Origin: Streptomyces sp. CB09001
GTDB taxonomy: Bacteria > Actinomycetota > Actinomycetes > Streptomycetales > Streptomycetaceae
DNA length: 64,000 bases
Reading direction: 5' to 3'
NCBI RefSeq assembly: GCF_003369795.1
Contig: NZ_CP026730.1
Location: 1,426,001-1,490,000, forward strand
The notes under the pieces are model-generated. The model was not told where the DNA came from, ran no database searches, and saw nothing but the letters and a program-made list of their open reading frames with translations. This document shows positions 51,613-60,746 of this stretch, piece after piece. The position numbers and the translations under genes are program-made. Positions within the stretch are counted from its first letter, which is position 1. Each line of letters starts with the position of its first letter.

Positions 51613-52966
51613 CGCGGGACGTGTCCTTCCACGAGCGTCAGGAGCGCTGCGAGGTCGTCTGGGCGGGTGTGGGGGTTCAGGAGGGTCGTCTTGAGCCAGA
51701 GCCGGCCGTCGGCGCGGGCGCGGCCGAGGACGGCGCGGCCGGTGGTGAGCAGCGTGCGGCGTACGGCGGCGACGTCGTCGTCGGTGGCTCCGGCGGGCCG
51801 GAACAGGACCGTGCTGATGGTGGGCGGGGCGTGCAGTGCGAACCCGGGGTGGTTGTCGACCAGCGCGGCGAACTCCTGGGCGAGCGAGCAGACCGTGTCG
51901 ACGAGGGCGCCCAGTCCGGCGCGGCCCAGGGTCTTGAGGGTGACGGCGGTCTTCAGGACGTCGGGGCGGCGGCTGGTGCGCGGGGAGCGCCCGAGGAGGT
52001 CGGGGAGGCCCGCGTCGGTGTCGTCGTCGGCGTTGAGGTAGTCGGCGCGGTGGTGGAGGGCGGCGAGGTCGTCGGTGTCGGTGACCGTGAGGAGTCCGGC
52101 GGGGATCGGCTGCCAGCCGAGCTTGTGCAGGTCCAGGGCGACGGTGTCGGCGGCCTCCAGTCCCGCGAGCCGGGCGCGGTGCCGGTCGCTGAACAGGAGG
52201 CCGGCGCCGTAGGCGGCGTCGACGTGGAGGCGGGCGCCGTGGGCGGCGCAGCGGGCGGCGATCTCGGGCAGCGGGTCGATGAGCCCGGCGTCGGTGGTGC
52301 CCGCGGTGGCGGCGACCAGGTGCGGGCCGGGGACCTGGGTGAGGGCCTCGTCGAGGGCGGCGGGGTCGAGGGTGCCGGCGGGGGCGGGGACGACGACGGG
52401 CTCGGGCAGGCCGAGCAGCCAGGCGGCGCGGGGCAGCGAGTGGTGGGCACCGGCGCCGTGGACCAGCCGCAGGCCCGCGCCGTGCCGCTCGCGGGCGAGC
52501 AGGACGGCGAGCTGGTTGGACTCGGTGCCGCCGGTGGTGACGAGGGCGTCGGCGGCGCCGGTCTCGCGGGCGAGGGCGCGGGTGACGAGGGCTTCCAGCG
52601 CGGAGGCGGCGGGTGCCTGGTCCCAGGAGTCGAGGGAGGGGTTGAGGACGCTCGCGGCGAGGTCGGCGGCGGCCGCGACGGCGAGCGGCGGGGCGTGCAA
52701 GTGGGCGGCGCACAGGGGTGGGCGGGGTCGGCGGCGCCCTCGGCGAGCGCGGTGACCAGGACGCGGAGCGCCTCGGGGTCGCCCCGGCCGGGCAGGATCT
52801 CACCGGCCGCGTCGGCCACCCGGGCGGCGACGGCGCCGGGGCCGCCGACGGGCAGCGGGCCGCCGCGTGCGGCCGTGCCGGCACGCAGGGCGTCGAGCAC
52901 GGTGTCGAGCAGGGGCCGCAGGGCGTCGGTGCCGTGCGGGCCCGAGGCGAGGGGCGGCATGCCCAT
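51609..52966 (-). pseudogene. Frameshifted PLP-dependent siderophore-type decarboxylase (DesA-like)
   Basis: Group II PLP decarboxylase, probably decarboxylating lysine to cadaverine or another diamino acid to supply the adjacent N-hydroxylase. The N-terminal third is read from ATG 52966 (GGAGGA upstream) in one frame to about 52715. From there the protein continues in another frame: HAPPLAVAAAADLAASVLNP, TTGGTESNQLAVLLAR, the DAAYGAGLLF block with PLP-binding Asp, and DLHKLGWQ with the Schiff-base Lys. Adding one C to the run at 52715-52718 (minus strand) restores CAAHLHAPPLAV and a protein of about 452 aa. Either a real frameshift or a homopolymer sequencing error. Confidence 0.8.
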
Positions 52967-53133
52967 GAGCTGTCCTCCGGGCACGGGGGCTGGGGTTCCA
53001 GCTTCCACGCGCAGGGGCGTGTACGCCCGGACAGCTCAGTGATCACAACCCGAAAGGGGTATCCCGGTGGCTCTCCGCCGGGGACGCGGCCGGTCCCGCC
53101 GCGCCACGCGCGCGGGGACCGGCCGCGGCCGGG

Positions 53134-55632
53134 TCAGTCGGTGTTCGCCTCGCGGACCCGCAGTGCGCGCGCCAGGTCGTCGAGCTGGTCGGTGAGCTTG
53201 CGGCGCAGGGCGGGGATCGGTTCGGCGTCGGCGAGGCACTCCTGGCCCAGGCGCAGGGTGTCGGCGTCGACGGCGTGGGCGGGGAAGGCCCAGCGGCCGG
53301 CGGCGTCGGCCATGGCGGGGCCGCGGCGGGCGGCGAGCGCGACGGCCTCGGTGTAGTAGCGCGGTACGTAGTCCCGGACCAGATCGGCCTGTTCGGGCTG
53401 CCAGAAGCCCTGGGCGGTGGCGGTGAACAGGTAGTTGGAGAGGTCGTCGGAGGCGAACATGGCCTCCCAGGCGCGGGCCTTGGCCTCGGCGTCCGGCAGC
53501 GCGGCGCGGCAGCGGGCGGCGCCCTCCTGGCCGGTCGCGCTCGGGTCGCCCGCCAGCTCGGCGGCGATGGCCTCCTCGTCGGTGGCGCCGAGGACGGCGA
53601 GCCGGGTGAGGATGCGCCAGCGCAGCTCGGGGTCGAGTTCGGGGCCGCCGGGCACGGTGCCGTCGGCGAGCCAGGCGGCGATGGTGTCGGGGTGGGCGGC
53701 GGTGGCGATGCGGTGCCGTACGGCGATCAGGCGCAGCCCGGGGTGGTCGCCGTCCTCGGTGCGGCGGATGAGGTCGCGGCAGAGGTCGGCGAGGGTGTGC
53801 AGGGCGGCGGGCCGCTGCTCTGGGGTGGCGTAGCGGTCGGCGATCTGGCCGGCGGCGAAGGCGAGGACGCCGTCGACGAGCGCGAGGTCGGTCTCGTGCG
53901 GGAGGTGGGCGCGGGCGATGTCGAGGTAGGTGGCGGCGGGGAGTTCGCCGTCGCGGACGGCGTCCCTGAGGGCGTTCCAGACGACGGCGCGGGTGAGCGG
54001 GTCGGGCAGGCCGGACAGGCTCTCGCGGACGGTCCGGAAGGAGTCGGTGTCGAAGCGGATCTTGGCGTAGCTCAGGTCGCCGTCGTTGAGCACGACCAGG
54101 GCGGGGAGCTTGCCGATGGGCCGGGGCTCGGCCTGGGGGACGTCGATGTCGAGGCGCTCGCGCGGGGTGAGGCGGCCCTCGTGGTCCGGGTTCTGGTCGT
54201 AGAGGCCGACGGCGATGCGGTGGGGGCGCTCGCCGGTGCGCCGGACGGTGAGGGCACGGCTGCCGTTGTCGCCGGTGACGGCCGGGACGAGGGTGTCGAC
54301 GCCGGTGGTGCGCAGCCAGGCGTCGGCCCAGGCGTGGACGTCGCGGTCGGTGGCGGCGGCCAGCGAGTCGATGAAGTCGGCGAGGGAGGCGTTGGCGAAC
54401 TTGTGCCGCTCGAAGTGGATGTTGATGCCGGCCAGGAAGTCCTTCTCGCCGAGCCAGGCGACGAGCTGGCGCAGGGCGGAGGCGCCCTTGGCGTAGGAGA
54501 TGCCGTCGAAGTTGAGGAGGGCGGAGGCGGTGTCCTGGACGTCCTCGGGGGCGACGGGGTGGGTGGAGGGGCGCTGGTCGGCGTCGTAGCCCCAGGCCTT
54601 GCGGGTGACGCCGAAGTCGGTCCAGGTGTCGGTGAAGCGGGTGGCCTCGGCGGTGGTCTGGTAGCCCATGTACTCGGCGAAGGACTCGTTCAGCCAGATG
54701 TCGTCCCACCAGCGCAGGGTGACGAGGTCGCCGAACCACATGTGGGCCATCTCGTGGGCGATGACCATGGCGCGGGTCTGCCGCTGGGTCTCGGTGACGG
54801 CGGACCGGAAGACGAACTCGTCGCGGAAGGTGACCAGGCCGGGGTTCTCCATCGCGCCGGCGTTGAACTCGGGGACGAACGCCTGGTCGTAGGAGTCGAA
54901 GGGGTAGGGCTCGTCGAACTTCTCGTGGTAGCGGTCGAAGCAGGCCCGGGTGACCTCGAGGAGTTCGTCGGCGTCGGTGTCCAGGTGCGGGGCGAGCGAG
55001 CGGCGGCAGTGGATGCCGAAGGGCAGGCCGCGGTGCTCGGTGCGCACGGAGTGCCAGGGTCCGGCGGCGACGGCGACGAGGTAGGTGGAGATCAGGGGGG
55101 TGGTGGCGGCCTTCCAGCGGCCGTCGCCGGTGTGTTCGGTGACGCCGTTGGCGAGGACGGTCCAGCCCTCGGGCGCGGTCACGGCGAGGTCGAAGACGGC
55201 CTTGAGGTCGGGCTGGTCGAAGGCGGCGTAGACACGCTGGACGTCGTCCAGGAAGAGCTGGGTGTAGACGTAGGTCTCGCCGTCGCTGGGGTCGGTGAAG
55301 CGGTGCATGCCCTCGCCGGTGCGGGAGTACCGCATGGCGGCGTCGACGCGCAGCTCGTGCTCGCCGGGCGCGAGGTTCTTCAGCGCCAGCCGGTTCTCGT
55401 CGAGCGCGGCCGGGTCCACGGGTTGTCCGTCCAGGGTGACGGCGCGCAGCTCCGCGGGCTTGACCTCGACGAACGTGTCCGTGCTGTCCGTGTCGCCGCG
55501 GACGGTGAACCGGATCACGGTCCGGGAGTCGAAGGTCTCGTCCCCACGGGTCAGATCGAGGTCGATCGCGTAGTGGTGGACGTCGAGGAGCCGGGAACGG
55601 GTCTGCGCTTCGTCGCGCGTCAGTACGGACAT
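53134..55632 (-). CDS. pepN: Aminopeptidase N (M1 family)
   Basis: A zinc aminopeptidase of 832 aa that removes N-terminal residues from peptides. The substrate-binding GAMEN is at residues 259-263, and the zinc site HEMAH (293-297) is followed after 18 residues by the third ligand Glu in NESFAEYMGYQTT. The ERAP-like C-terminal helical domain extends to the end. The N-terminal beta-sandwich (MSVLTRDEAQTRSRLLDVHH) supports the ATG at 55632; an ATG three codons earlier (55641) is also possible and has a slightly better AGG upstream. No signal peptide, so cytoplasmic. Confidence 0.94.
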   Translation of the reverse strand: MSVLTRDEAQTRSRLLDVHHYAIDLDLTRGDETFDSRTVIRFTVRGDTDSTDTFVEVKPAELRAVTLDGQPVDPAALDENRLALKNLAPGEHELRVDAAMRYSRTGEGMHRFTDPSDGETYVYTQLFLDDVQRVYAAFDQPDLKAVFDLAVTAPEGWTVLANGVTEHTGDGRWKAATTPLISTYLVAVAAGPWHSVRTEHRGLPFGIHCRRSLAPHLDTDADELLEVTRACFDRYHEKFDEPYPFDSYDQAFVPEFNAGAMENPGLVTFRDEFVFRSAVTETQRQTRAMVIAHEMAHMWFGDLVTLRWWDDIWLNESFAEYMGYQTTAEATRFTDTWTDFGVTRKAWGYDADQRPSTHPVAPEDVQDTASALLNFDGISYAKGASALRQLVAWLGEKDFLAGINIHFERHKFANASLADFIDSLAAATDRDVHAWADAWLRTTGVDTLVPAVTGDNGSRALTVRRTGERPHRIAVGLYDQNPDHEGRLTPRERLDIDVPQAEPRPIGKLPALVVLNDGDLSYAKIRFDTDSFRTVRESLSGLPDPLTRAVVWNALRDAVRDGELPAATYLDIARAHLPHETDLALVDGVLAFAAGQIADRYATPEQRPAALHTLADLCRDLIRRTEDGDHPGLRLIAVRHRIATAAHPDTIAAWLADGTVPGGPELDPELRWRILTRLAVLGATDEEAIAAELAGDPSATGQEGAARCRAALPDAEAKARAWEAMFASDDLSNYLFTATAQGFWQPEQADLVRDYVPRYYTEAVALAARRGPAMADAAGRWAFPAHAVDADTLRLGQECLADAEPIPALRRKLTDQLDDLARALRVREANTD

Positions 55633-55761
55633 GCACGACATGCTGCCTGATGCGGTGGGCAGGGCACAGAGGCGGTTCGGTACGCGCGGTATGTCCGGTC
55701 CGCCGCGTCGGCCGTCGTACTCCCCCGGCGTGCGCCCCCGTGGGCGGGGGCGCGCCGGACC

Positions 55762-56115
55762 TCAGCCGGTGGCCGGTGCGCCGCCGTCGGCGCCGCTGCC
55801 CTCCGCGATGCGCTCGTGGTGGTGGATCACCTCGGCGACGATGAAGTTCAGGAACTTCTCGGCGAACGCCGGGTCGAGCTTGGCGCTCTCGGCGAGGGTG
55901 CGCAGCCGGGCGATCTGCTGGGCCTCGCGGGCCGGATCGGCGGGCGGCAGCCGGTGGCGGGCCTTGAGATGGCCGACCTGCTGGGTGCACTTGAAGCGCT
56001 CGGCGAGCATGTGGACGACGGCCGCGTCGATGTTGTCGATGCTGTCCCGCAGCCGGGCCAGCTCCTCGCGGACGGCGGGTTCGACGGCACCGGTACCGGT
56101 GTTGCTGGTGGTCAT
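55762..56115 (-). CDS. Chorismate mutase (AroQ type)
   Basis: A 117-aa all-helical chorismate mutase that converts chorismate to prephenate for phenylalanine and tyrosine synthesis. AroQ elements are LRDSIDNIDAAVVHMLAERFKCTQQVGHLKA (by position, residues 22-52, with conserved Arg and Lys), EAQQIARLRTLAESA, and FLNFIVAEVIHHHERIA. A disordered Gly/Ala tail ends the protein. No regulatory ACT domain and no secretion signal. GTG/ATG choice: the ATG at 56115 is the first and only reasonable start. 129 bp separates it from pepN. Confidence 0.88.
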   Translation of the reverse strand: MTTSNTGTGAVEPAVREELARLRDSIDNIDAAVVHMLAERFKCTQQVGHLKARHRLPPADPAREAQQIARLRTLAESAKLDPAFAEKFLNFIVAEVIHHHERIAEGSGADGGAPATG

Positions 56116-56249
56116 GGGCGCACACCCTACGGGCGGGGGCCCGGCCGTCGCAGACCGTCTCAGGCGCTGAACGCCGTACGGCCCTCGTACGGCTCGTACA
56201 GTGGGGGCAGGGTTCAGGAGGCAGGGTTCAGGCGTCTTGGGGGTCGGAC

Positions 56250-57149
56250 GTGGCGAACGGCGGACCGGTCGAGCACGGGTTCCCGCACCTGGAGACGGTG
56301 CGGGCGGCCGTCACGGCGCTGTACCGGCGGCTGTCGTACGACACCGTCCGGACGTTCTCGGCCAGTGTGGCCCCGGTGGACGTGGCGTTCTGCGACACGG
56401 ACGACCTGTACCTGGGCGCGCAGCGGGTGGCCCACGAGCTGGTGCGGCACTACCGGCTGCCCGACGCCCGCATGATCGTCTCCTTCCGCGAGATGACCCA
56501 CGCGGCGAACGTGGAACTCACGGCGGGCCCGGAGTACTTCATCGAGCTGAACGACCGCTTCCGCACCCATCGCCGGGACATCGGCGCGGCCCTCGCGCAC
56601 GAGGTGATGCACGTGTACCTGCACCGCCTCGACCTGGCCTTCCCTTCCACCCGGGACAACGAGATCCTCACCGACACGGCGACGACGTACCTGGGCGCCG
56701 GGTGGCTGCTCCTGGACGCCTACCGGGAGGACGCGGCGTCCTCGCAGAAGCTGGGGTACCTGACCCCGGAGGAGTTCGGTTACGTCCTGGCCAAGCGGGC
56801 GCTGGTGTTCGGCGAGGACCCGTCGGTGTGGTTCACGAGTCCGCAGGCCTACACGGCGTACGGCAAGGGGCTGGCCCGGGCGCGCCGGGACGAGCAGCAG
56901 CCGCCGCTCACCGCGGCCGGCTGGGCGGGCCGCCGCCGCTACGCCCGGGACCGCCGGCACGCGCAGGACCCGCACGCCGCCGGGGCGGCGGCGGACGGCG
57001 GCCCCTACTCCTTCACCGCCCAGCCGCCCGGACAGCTGCGGGTGTCGTTCCCCTGCCCGACCTGCCACCAGCGGATCAGGGTGCCGGTGCGGGGGCGGGT
57101 CCGGGCGCGGTGCGGGCTGTGCCGGACAGTGCTGGAGTGCGACACGTAA
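56250..57149 (+). CDS. Putative zinc metalloprotease with C-terminal zinc ribbon
   Basis: A 299-aa cytoplasmic protein. HEVMH at residues 117-121 (LAHEVMHVYLHRLDL) fits a gluzincin-type HExxH site, and NEILTDTATTYLGAG (137-151) is a plausible third-ligand helix (Glu138). Residues about 270-299 have two Cys pairs (CPTCHQRIRV, CGLCRTVLEC), a zinc ribbon. The combination is not one I can name. Targets unknown. It is upstream of the SIMPL gene on the same strand, 40 bp apart. GTG at 56250 is the start used. Confidence 0.75.
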   Translation: MANGGPVEHGFPHLETVRAAVTALYRRLSYDTVRTFSASVAPVDVAFCDTDDLYLGAQRVAHELVRHYRLPDARMIVSFREMTHAANVELTAGPEYFIELNDRFRTHRRDIGAALAHEVMHVYLHRLDLAFPSTRDNEILTDTATTYLGAGWLLLDAYREDAASSQKLGYLTPEEFGYVLAKRALVFGEDPSVWFTSPQAYTAYGKGLARARRDEQQPPLTAAGWAGRRRYARDRRHAQDPHAAGAAADGGPYSFTAQPPGQLRVSFPCPTCHQRIRVPVRGRVRARCGLCRTVLECDT

Positions 57150-57189
57150 GTCGCCGCGCGGGGTGCGGGGGCGCTGCTTCAATGCCCTT

Positions 57190-57819
57190 ATGACACAGGC
57201 CATCGAAGAACCGTGGGGCATCAGCGTGTTCGGCTCGGGGACGGTGCGGGCCGAGCCGGCGCTCGCTCGGGTGCGGCCGGCGGTGGACGTGCTGGAGCCG
57301 TCGCCGGAGCAGGCCTTCCGGCGGGCCGGGGAGGCCGTGGTCCGGCTGCGGGAGGTGTTGCGGGGGCACGGCGTGCCGGACGCCTCGGTGTCGGGTTCCC
57401 GGCTGGGCCTCAGCTCGGAGTACGACGGTCACGGCGGTGGCCGGAGGCTGCTCGGGTACCGGTGCCAGGCCTCGTACTCGGTGGAGACCGGGGCGCTGGA
57501 CGACCTCGAGCTGCTGATCGCGGACGTGGTCGAGGCGGGCGCGCACCGGATCGACGGCGTGGAGTTCGACGTGCGCGACAGGCCGGCGCTGCTCGACGAG
57601 GCACGGCGCCGGGCGGTGGCCGCGGCCCGCCGCAAGGCCCAGGTGTACGCGGAGGCGGCGGACGCGCGGCTGGGGCCGGTGCTGCACATCCAGGACGTGG
57701 AGTCGGAGCCCGTCGCCGCGTTCCGTGCCTCCGTGGGCGGCGGCCCGCCCGGCGCGCTGGCTCCGGGCGCGGTGGAGGTGTCCGCCCGGGTCGTGCTGGG
57801 CTTCTCCCTGCGGCACTGA
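57190..57819 (+). CDS. SIMPL-domain (DUF541) protein
   Basis: A 209-aa protein with a SIMPL/DUF541 domain: ISVFGSGTVRAEPALARVRP (strand 1), AVVRLREVLRGHGVPDASV, GYRCQASYSVETGALDDL, and the helix DEARRRAVAAARRKAQVYAE (by position about 138-157) typical of the fold. Most family members are exported; this one has no obvious signal peptide. Its function is unknown. ATG at 57190 (MTQAIEEPWG) is chosen because it begins the conserved domain. The next gene is convergent. Confidence 0.82.
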   Translation: MTQAIEEPWGISVFGSGTVRAEPALARVRPAVDVLEPSPEQAFRRAGEAVVRLREVLRGHGVPDASVSGSRLGLSSEYDGHGGGRRLLGYRCQASYSVETGALDDLELLIADVVEAGAHRIDGVEFDVRDRPALLDEARRRAVAAARRKAQVYAEAADARLGPVLHIQDVESEPVAAFRASVGGGPPGALAPGAVEVSARVVLGFSLRH

Positions 57820-57852
57820 CCGCCGCGCTCGGGCGCCTTCAGGAGGGCGCCT

Positions 57853-58578
57853 TCAGGTGGGCCGCACGATCCCCTGGGCGCGTGCGGCCGCCAGCCACTG
57901 GGGGAACTCGCCCACCAGCCGGTCGTACAGGTCGGCGTCGGTCACCTTCCGCGGGTCGCGGCCCGCGTGGAAGAACCCGGCGTTGTCGACCACCCGCTTG
58001 CCGGGCACCGCGAGTTCGTCCAGCTTGCGCAGGTACTCGAACTGGCGGCTGTCCGGGTCGCCGAAGCCGACGAACTGCCAGAACAGCGGCAGCGGCGCCG
58101 CCTTGCACAGGTACCGCTCGGCGGCGAGCCGGTTGATCGGACCGCCGTCGGTCTGGAAGACGACCAGGGCGGGATGGCGGGCGCCGCTGTCCAGGTAGTG
58201 GTCGATGACGGCGTCCATGGCCAGGTGGTAGCTGGTCTTGCCCATGTGTCCGAGACCGGCCACGATTCGCTCGATCCGGCCCTGGTGGTCGGCGAGCGCG
58301 ATCTCGGTGACGGCGTCGACGTCGGTGGAGAAGAACACCACCGGCACGGTGCCGTCGTCGTCGAGGTGGGCGGACAGGCTCAGTACCCGGTCGGCGAGCG
58401 CCTGCACGCTCCCGTCCTTGTAGTACGGCTTCATCGAGCCGGAGTAGTCGACGACGAGGTAGACCGCGGCCCGGGTCCCCTCCATGCCGTGCTTGGTGAG
58501 CGACACCCCGGCGGTCTTGTACAGATCGACCAGCGCGGGCGCCGTCTCCCGCACCTTGGTGAGACTGATCGCGGTCAT
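57853..58578 (-). CDS. vWA-domain protein (TerF-like)
   Basis: A 241-aa von Willebrand A-type protein. The MIDAS metal site is DYSGS (residues 44-48), with the second element in MGKTSYHLAMDAVI and a third in VFQTDGGPINR. This layout resembles the vWA proteins of the tellurite-resistance/TerD-linked group. No other ter gene is in the window. ATG at 58578 (MTAISLTKV) follows GGGGGAG, a very good ribosome site. It is convergent with the SIMPL gene and divergent from the rhomboid. Confidence 0.83.
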   Translation of the reverse strand: MTAISLTKVRETAPALVDLYKTAGVSLTKHGMEGTRAAVYLVVDYSGSMKPYYKDGSVQALADRVLSLSAHLDDDGTVPVVFFSTDVDAVTEIALADHQGRIERIVAGLGHMGKTSYHLAMDAVIDHYLDSGARHPALVVFQTDGGPINRLAAERYLCKAAPLPLFWQFVGFGDPDSRQFEYLRKLDELAVPGKRVVDNAGFFHAGRDPRKVTDADLYDRLVGEFPQWLAAARAQGIVRPT

Positions 58579-58732
58579 GCGGACTCCCCCCGTCACCGCT
58601 GCCTGCGGCATCCGGATGCCGAGGCTACGGCACGGCGCACCCCGCCGCTCGGCCGGTCCCCCGGCATTCGCTATTTTGTTCGCCGCCGTCCCCACCGGCT
58701 CACCGTCCGCCCGTCCCCGAGGAGCCGGCCCC

Positions 58733-59668
58733 GTGGATTCCGAGTCCACCGCCACCACCTGCTACCGCCATCCCGCGGTGGCGTGCCACGTCCGCTGCAC
58801 CCGCTGCGAGCGCTACATCTGCCCGGACTGCATGCGGGAGGCGCCCGTCGGCCACCAGTGTCCCGAGTGTGTGAAGGAGGGGGCGCGGTCGGTACGGCAG
58901 GCCCGGACCCTCGTCGGGGGCAGGATCTCGACGACGCCCGTGGTGACGTACGTGCTGTTCGCGCTGAACGTGCTGACGTATCTGGCGGAGGTGGTGCGGC
59001 CGGGGCTGGTGGACCGGTTCGCCATGGTGGGTTCGCGGCTGGTCGCTCCGGACGGCACCCCCCTGGCCGGCGACGGCGTGTTCCTGACCTCCGGGCCCCT
59101 GCGGGTGGAAGGTGTCGCCGGCGGTGAGTGGGAGCGGATGCTCACCGGCGCGTTCCTGCACCAGTCGCCCTTCGAGGGCACGTTCGGGATCCTGCACATC
59201 ACGGTGAACATGATCGTGCTGTGGCAGTTGGGGCGGGTGGTGGAGCTGATGCTCGGCCGGTTCCGTTTCGCCGTCCTGTATCTGTTGTCGGCGCTCGGCG
59301 GTTCCGTCCTGGAGCTGGTCCTCACCGACCCCGGGCAGGCCTCGGTCGGCGCGTCGGGTGCGGTCTTCGGGGTGGGGGCCGCGTACTACGTGCTGCACCG
59401 CCGGCTGGGCGCCGACACGGGGCGGGTCAACCGCTTCATGGCCGGACTGCTGCTGTGGCTGGTGGTCTCCGCCTGGTTCACCTCGTGGCAGGGTCATCTC
59501 GGCGGCCTGCTGGTGGGCGGTGCGCTGGCGCTGGCGCTGGCGTACGCGCCCCGTGACGGGCGCCGGGTGGCGGTGCAGGCCGGGGCGGGTGCCGCGCTGG
59601 TGGTGCTGCTGGCGGTGACGGCGGCGGTGCGGGTGTCCGAGCTGACGGGCGGGAGTATCCCGCTGTGA
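58733..59668 (+). CDS. Rhomboid-family intramembrane serine protease with N-terminal zinc-binding region
   Basis: A 311-aa membrane protease. The N-terminal 45 residues carry a Cys/His-rich putative zinc-binding segment (CYRHPAVACHVRCTRCERY then CPDC and CPEC). Six hydrophobic helices follow, including ILHITVNMIVLWQLGRVVEL with His/Asn, the catalytic Ser in GASGAVFGVGAAYYVL, and the catalytic His in GHLGGLLVGGAL. Rhomboids cleave transmembrane proteins inside the membrane. GTG at 58733 is preceded by GAGGAG. Start codon and spacing are standard. Confidence 0.9.
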   Translation: MDSESTATTCYRHPAVACHVRCTRCERYICPDCMREAPVGHQCPECVKEGARSVRQARTLVGGRISTTPVVTYVLFALNVLTYLAEVVRPGLVDRFAMVGSRLVAPDGTPLAGDGVFLTSGPLRVEGVAGGEWERMLTGAFLHQSPFEGTFGILHITVNMIVLWQLGRVVELMLGRFRFAVLYLLSALGGSVLELVLTDPGQASVGASGAVFGVGAAYYVLHRRLGADTGRVNRFMAGLLLWLVVSAWFTSWQGHLGGLLVGGALALALAYAPRDGRRVAVQAGAGAALVVLLAVTAAVRVSELTGGSIPL

Positions 59669-59713
59669 GTGGTTTCGCCCTGTGAGTGGTTCCCCTATGA
59701 GAGGTGTCCCCCT

Positions 59714-60625
59714 ATGAAACGTGCCGGAGTGCTGCTCCTCGGGGCGCTTCCCGTGATCGCCGCGGGCGTGTACTTCGCCGTGCCGGACGACCCGGCGGAC
59801 ACCGCGGCCGCCGCCTCCTCGTCGTCCTCGGCCACCGCCCGGTCGACCCGCGACGACGCCAAGGACCGGGCCGAGAAGGAGCGGGAGGCGGACGACGCGC
59901 TCATCGCCGACCTGCCGCCGGGGCTCGCCGCACCGGCCAAGAAGGACCTGGCCCAGCAGCTGGTGTCCAGCGCCGAGAACTCGACCACGAAGTGGCGCAC
60001 CGCCTACGGCAGCATCGAGGACGTCGGGGACGGCGACGGGTACACCGCGGGCATCATCGGCTTCTGCACCGGTACCCACGACCTGCTCATGCTGGTCGAG
60101 CGCTACACCGAGGCCCACCCGGACAACGGCCTGGCGGCGTACCTGCCCGCCCTGCGCGAGGTGGACGGCAGCGACTCGCACGAGGGCCTGGATCCCGGCT
60201 TCACGGCGGCCTGGCAGGCGGAGGCGGAGGTCCCGGCGTTCCGCGAGGCCCAGGAGGAGGAGCGCGACCGGGTCTACTTCGAACCGGCGGTGCGCCTGGC
60301 CAAGCTGGACGGTCTGGGCACGCTGGGCCAGTTCGTCTACTACGACGCGATGGTCTTCCACGGCCCCGACACGGACGCCGAGGGCTTCTACGGACTGCGC
60401 GAGCGGGCCATGGCGGAGGCGAGGACGCCGGGGCAGGGCGGCTCCGAGAAGGCCTACCTGGACACCTTCCTGGACGTCCGCGAGCAGGCCATGCGGGCCA
60501 AGCGGCCGGGCATCGACACCTCCCGCGTCGACACCGCCCAGCGCCGGTTCCTGACGGCCGGGAACATGAAGCTGGCGACGCCGCTGGTGTGGGAGATGTA
60601 CGGGGACACCTACCGGGTGCCCTGA
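59714..60625 (+). CDS. GH46 chitosanase
   Basis: A 303-aa glycoside hydrolase family 46 enzyme that endohydrolyses chitosan. Catalytic Glu88 is in LVSSAENSTTKW and Asp106 in SIEDVGDGDGYTAGI, 18 residues apart as in Streptomyces sp. N174 chitosanase (Glu22, Asp40). The FCTGTHDLLMLVERYT and NGLAAYLPALREVDGS segments fit the family. The N terminus has one hydrophobic helix (VLLLGALPVIAAGVYFAV) with no clear cleavage site, then a Ser/Ala and charged linker (about 30-65), so it may be a signal anchor. ATG at 59714. I recall S. coelicolor csnB in this position. Confidence 0.88.
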   Translation: MKRAGVLLLGALPVIAAGVYFAVPDDPADTAAAASSSSSATARSTRDDAKDRAEKEREADDALIADLPPGLAAPAKKDLAQQLVSSAENSTTKWRTAYGSIEDVGDGDGYTAGIIGFCTGTHDLLMLVERYTEAHPDNGLAAYLPALREVDGSDSHEGLDPGFTAAWQAEAEVPAFREAQEEERDRVYFEPAVRLAKLDGLGTLGQFVYYDAMVFHGPDTDAEGFYGLRERAMAEARTPGQGGSEKAYLDTFLDVREQAMRAKRPGIDTSRVDTAQRRFLTAGNMKLATPLVWEMYGDTYRVP

Positions 60626-60634
60626 GCGTGCGAC

Positions 60635-60674
60635 GGCGCCTGCCCATGGTCCGGTCGGGGACGGGGCAGGCGCC
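60635..60674. terminator. Bidirectional terminator between chitosanase and gltD
   Basis: Perfect 11-bp inverted repeat GGCGCCTGCCC (60635-60645) / GGGCAGGCGCC (60664-60674) with an 18-nt loop, between convergent stops 121 bp apart. Confidence 0.75.
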
Positions 60675-60746
60675 ATCAGTGTTCCGCACGCCTTTGTGCG
60701 GGACGTTCTTCGGTTGTTCCGCCCGTGGGGACGGTTGTTGCGTCCG

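Noticed and set aside
52960..53140. Possible DmdR/IdeR iron box upstream of the decarboxylase-hydroxylase pair
   Set aside because: No TTAGGTTAGGCTAACCTAA-like palindrome is visible; the region is ordinary GC-rich sequence.
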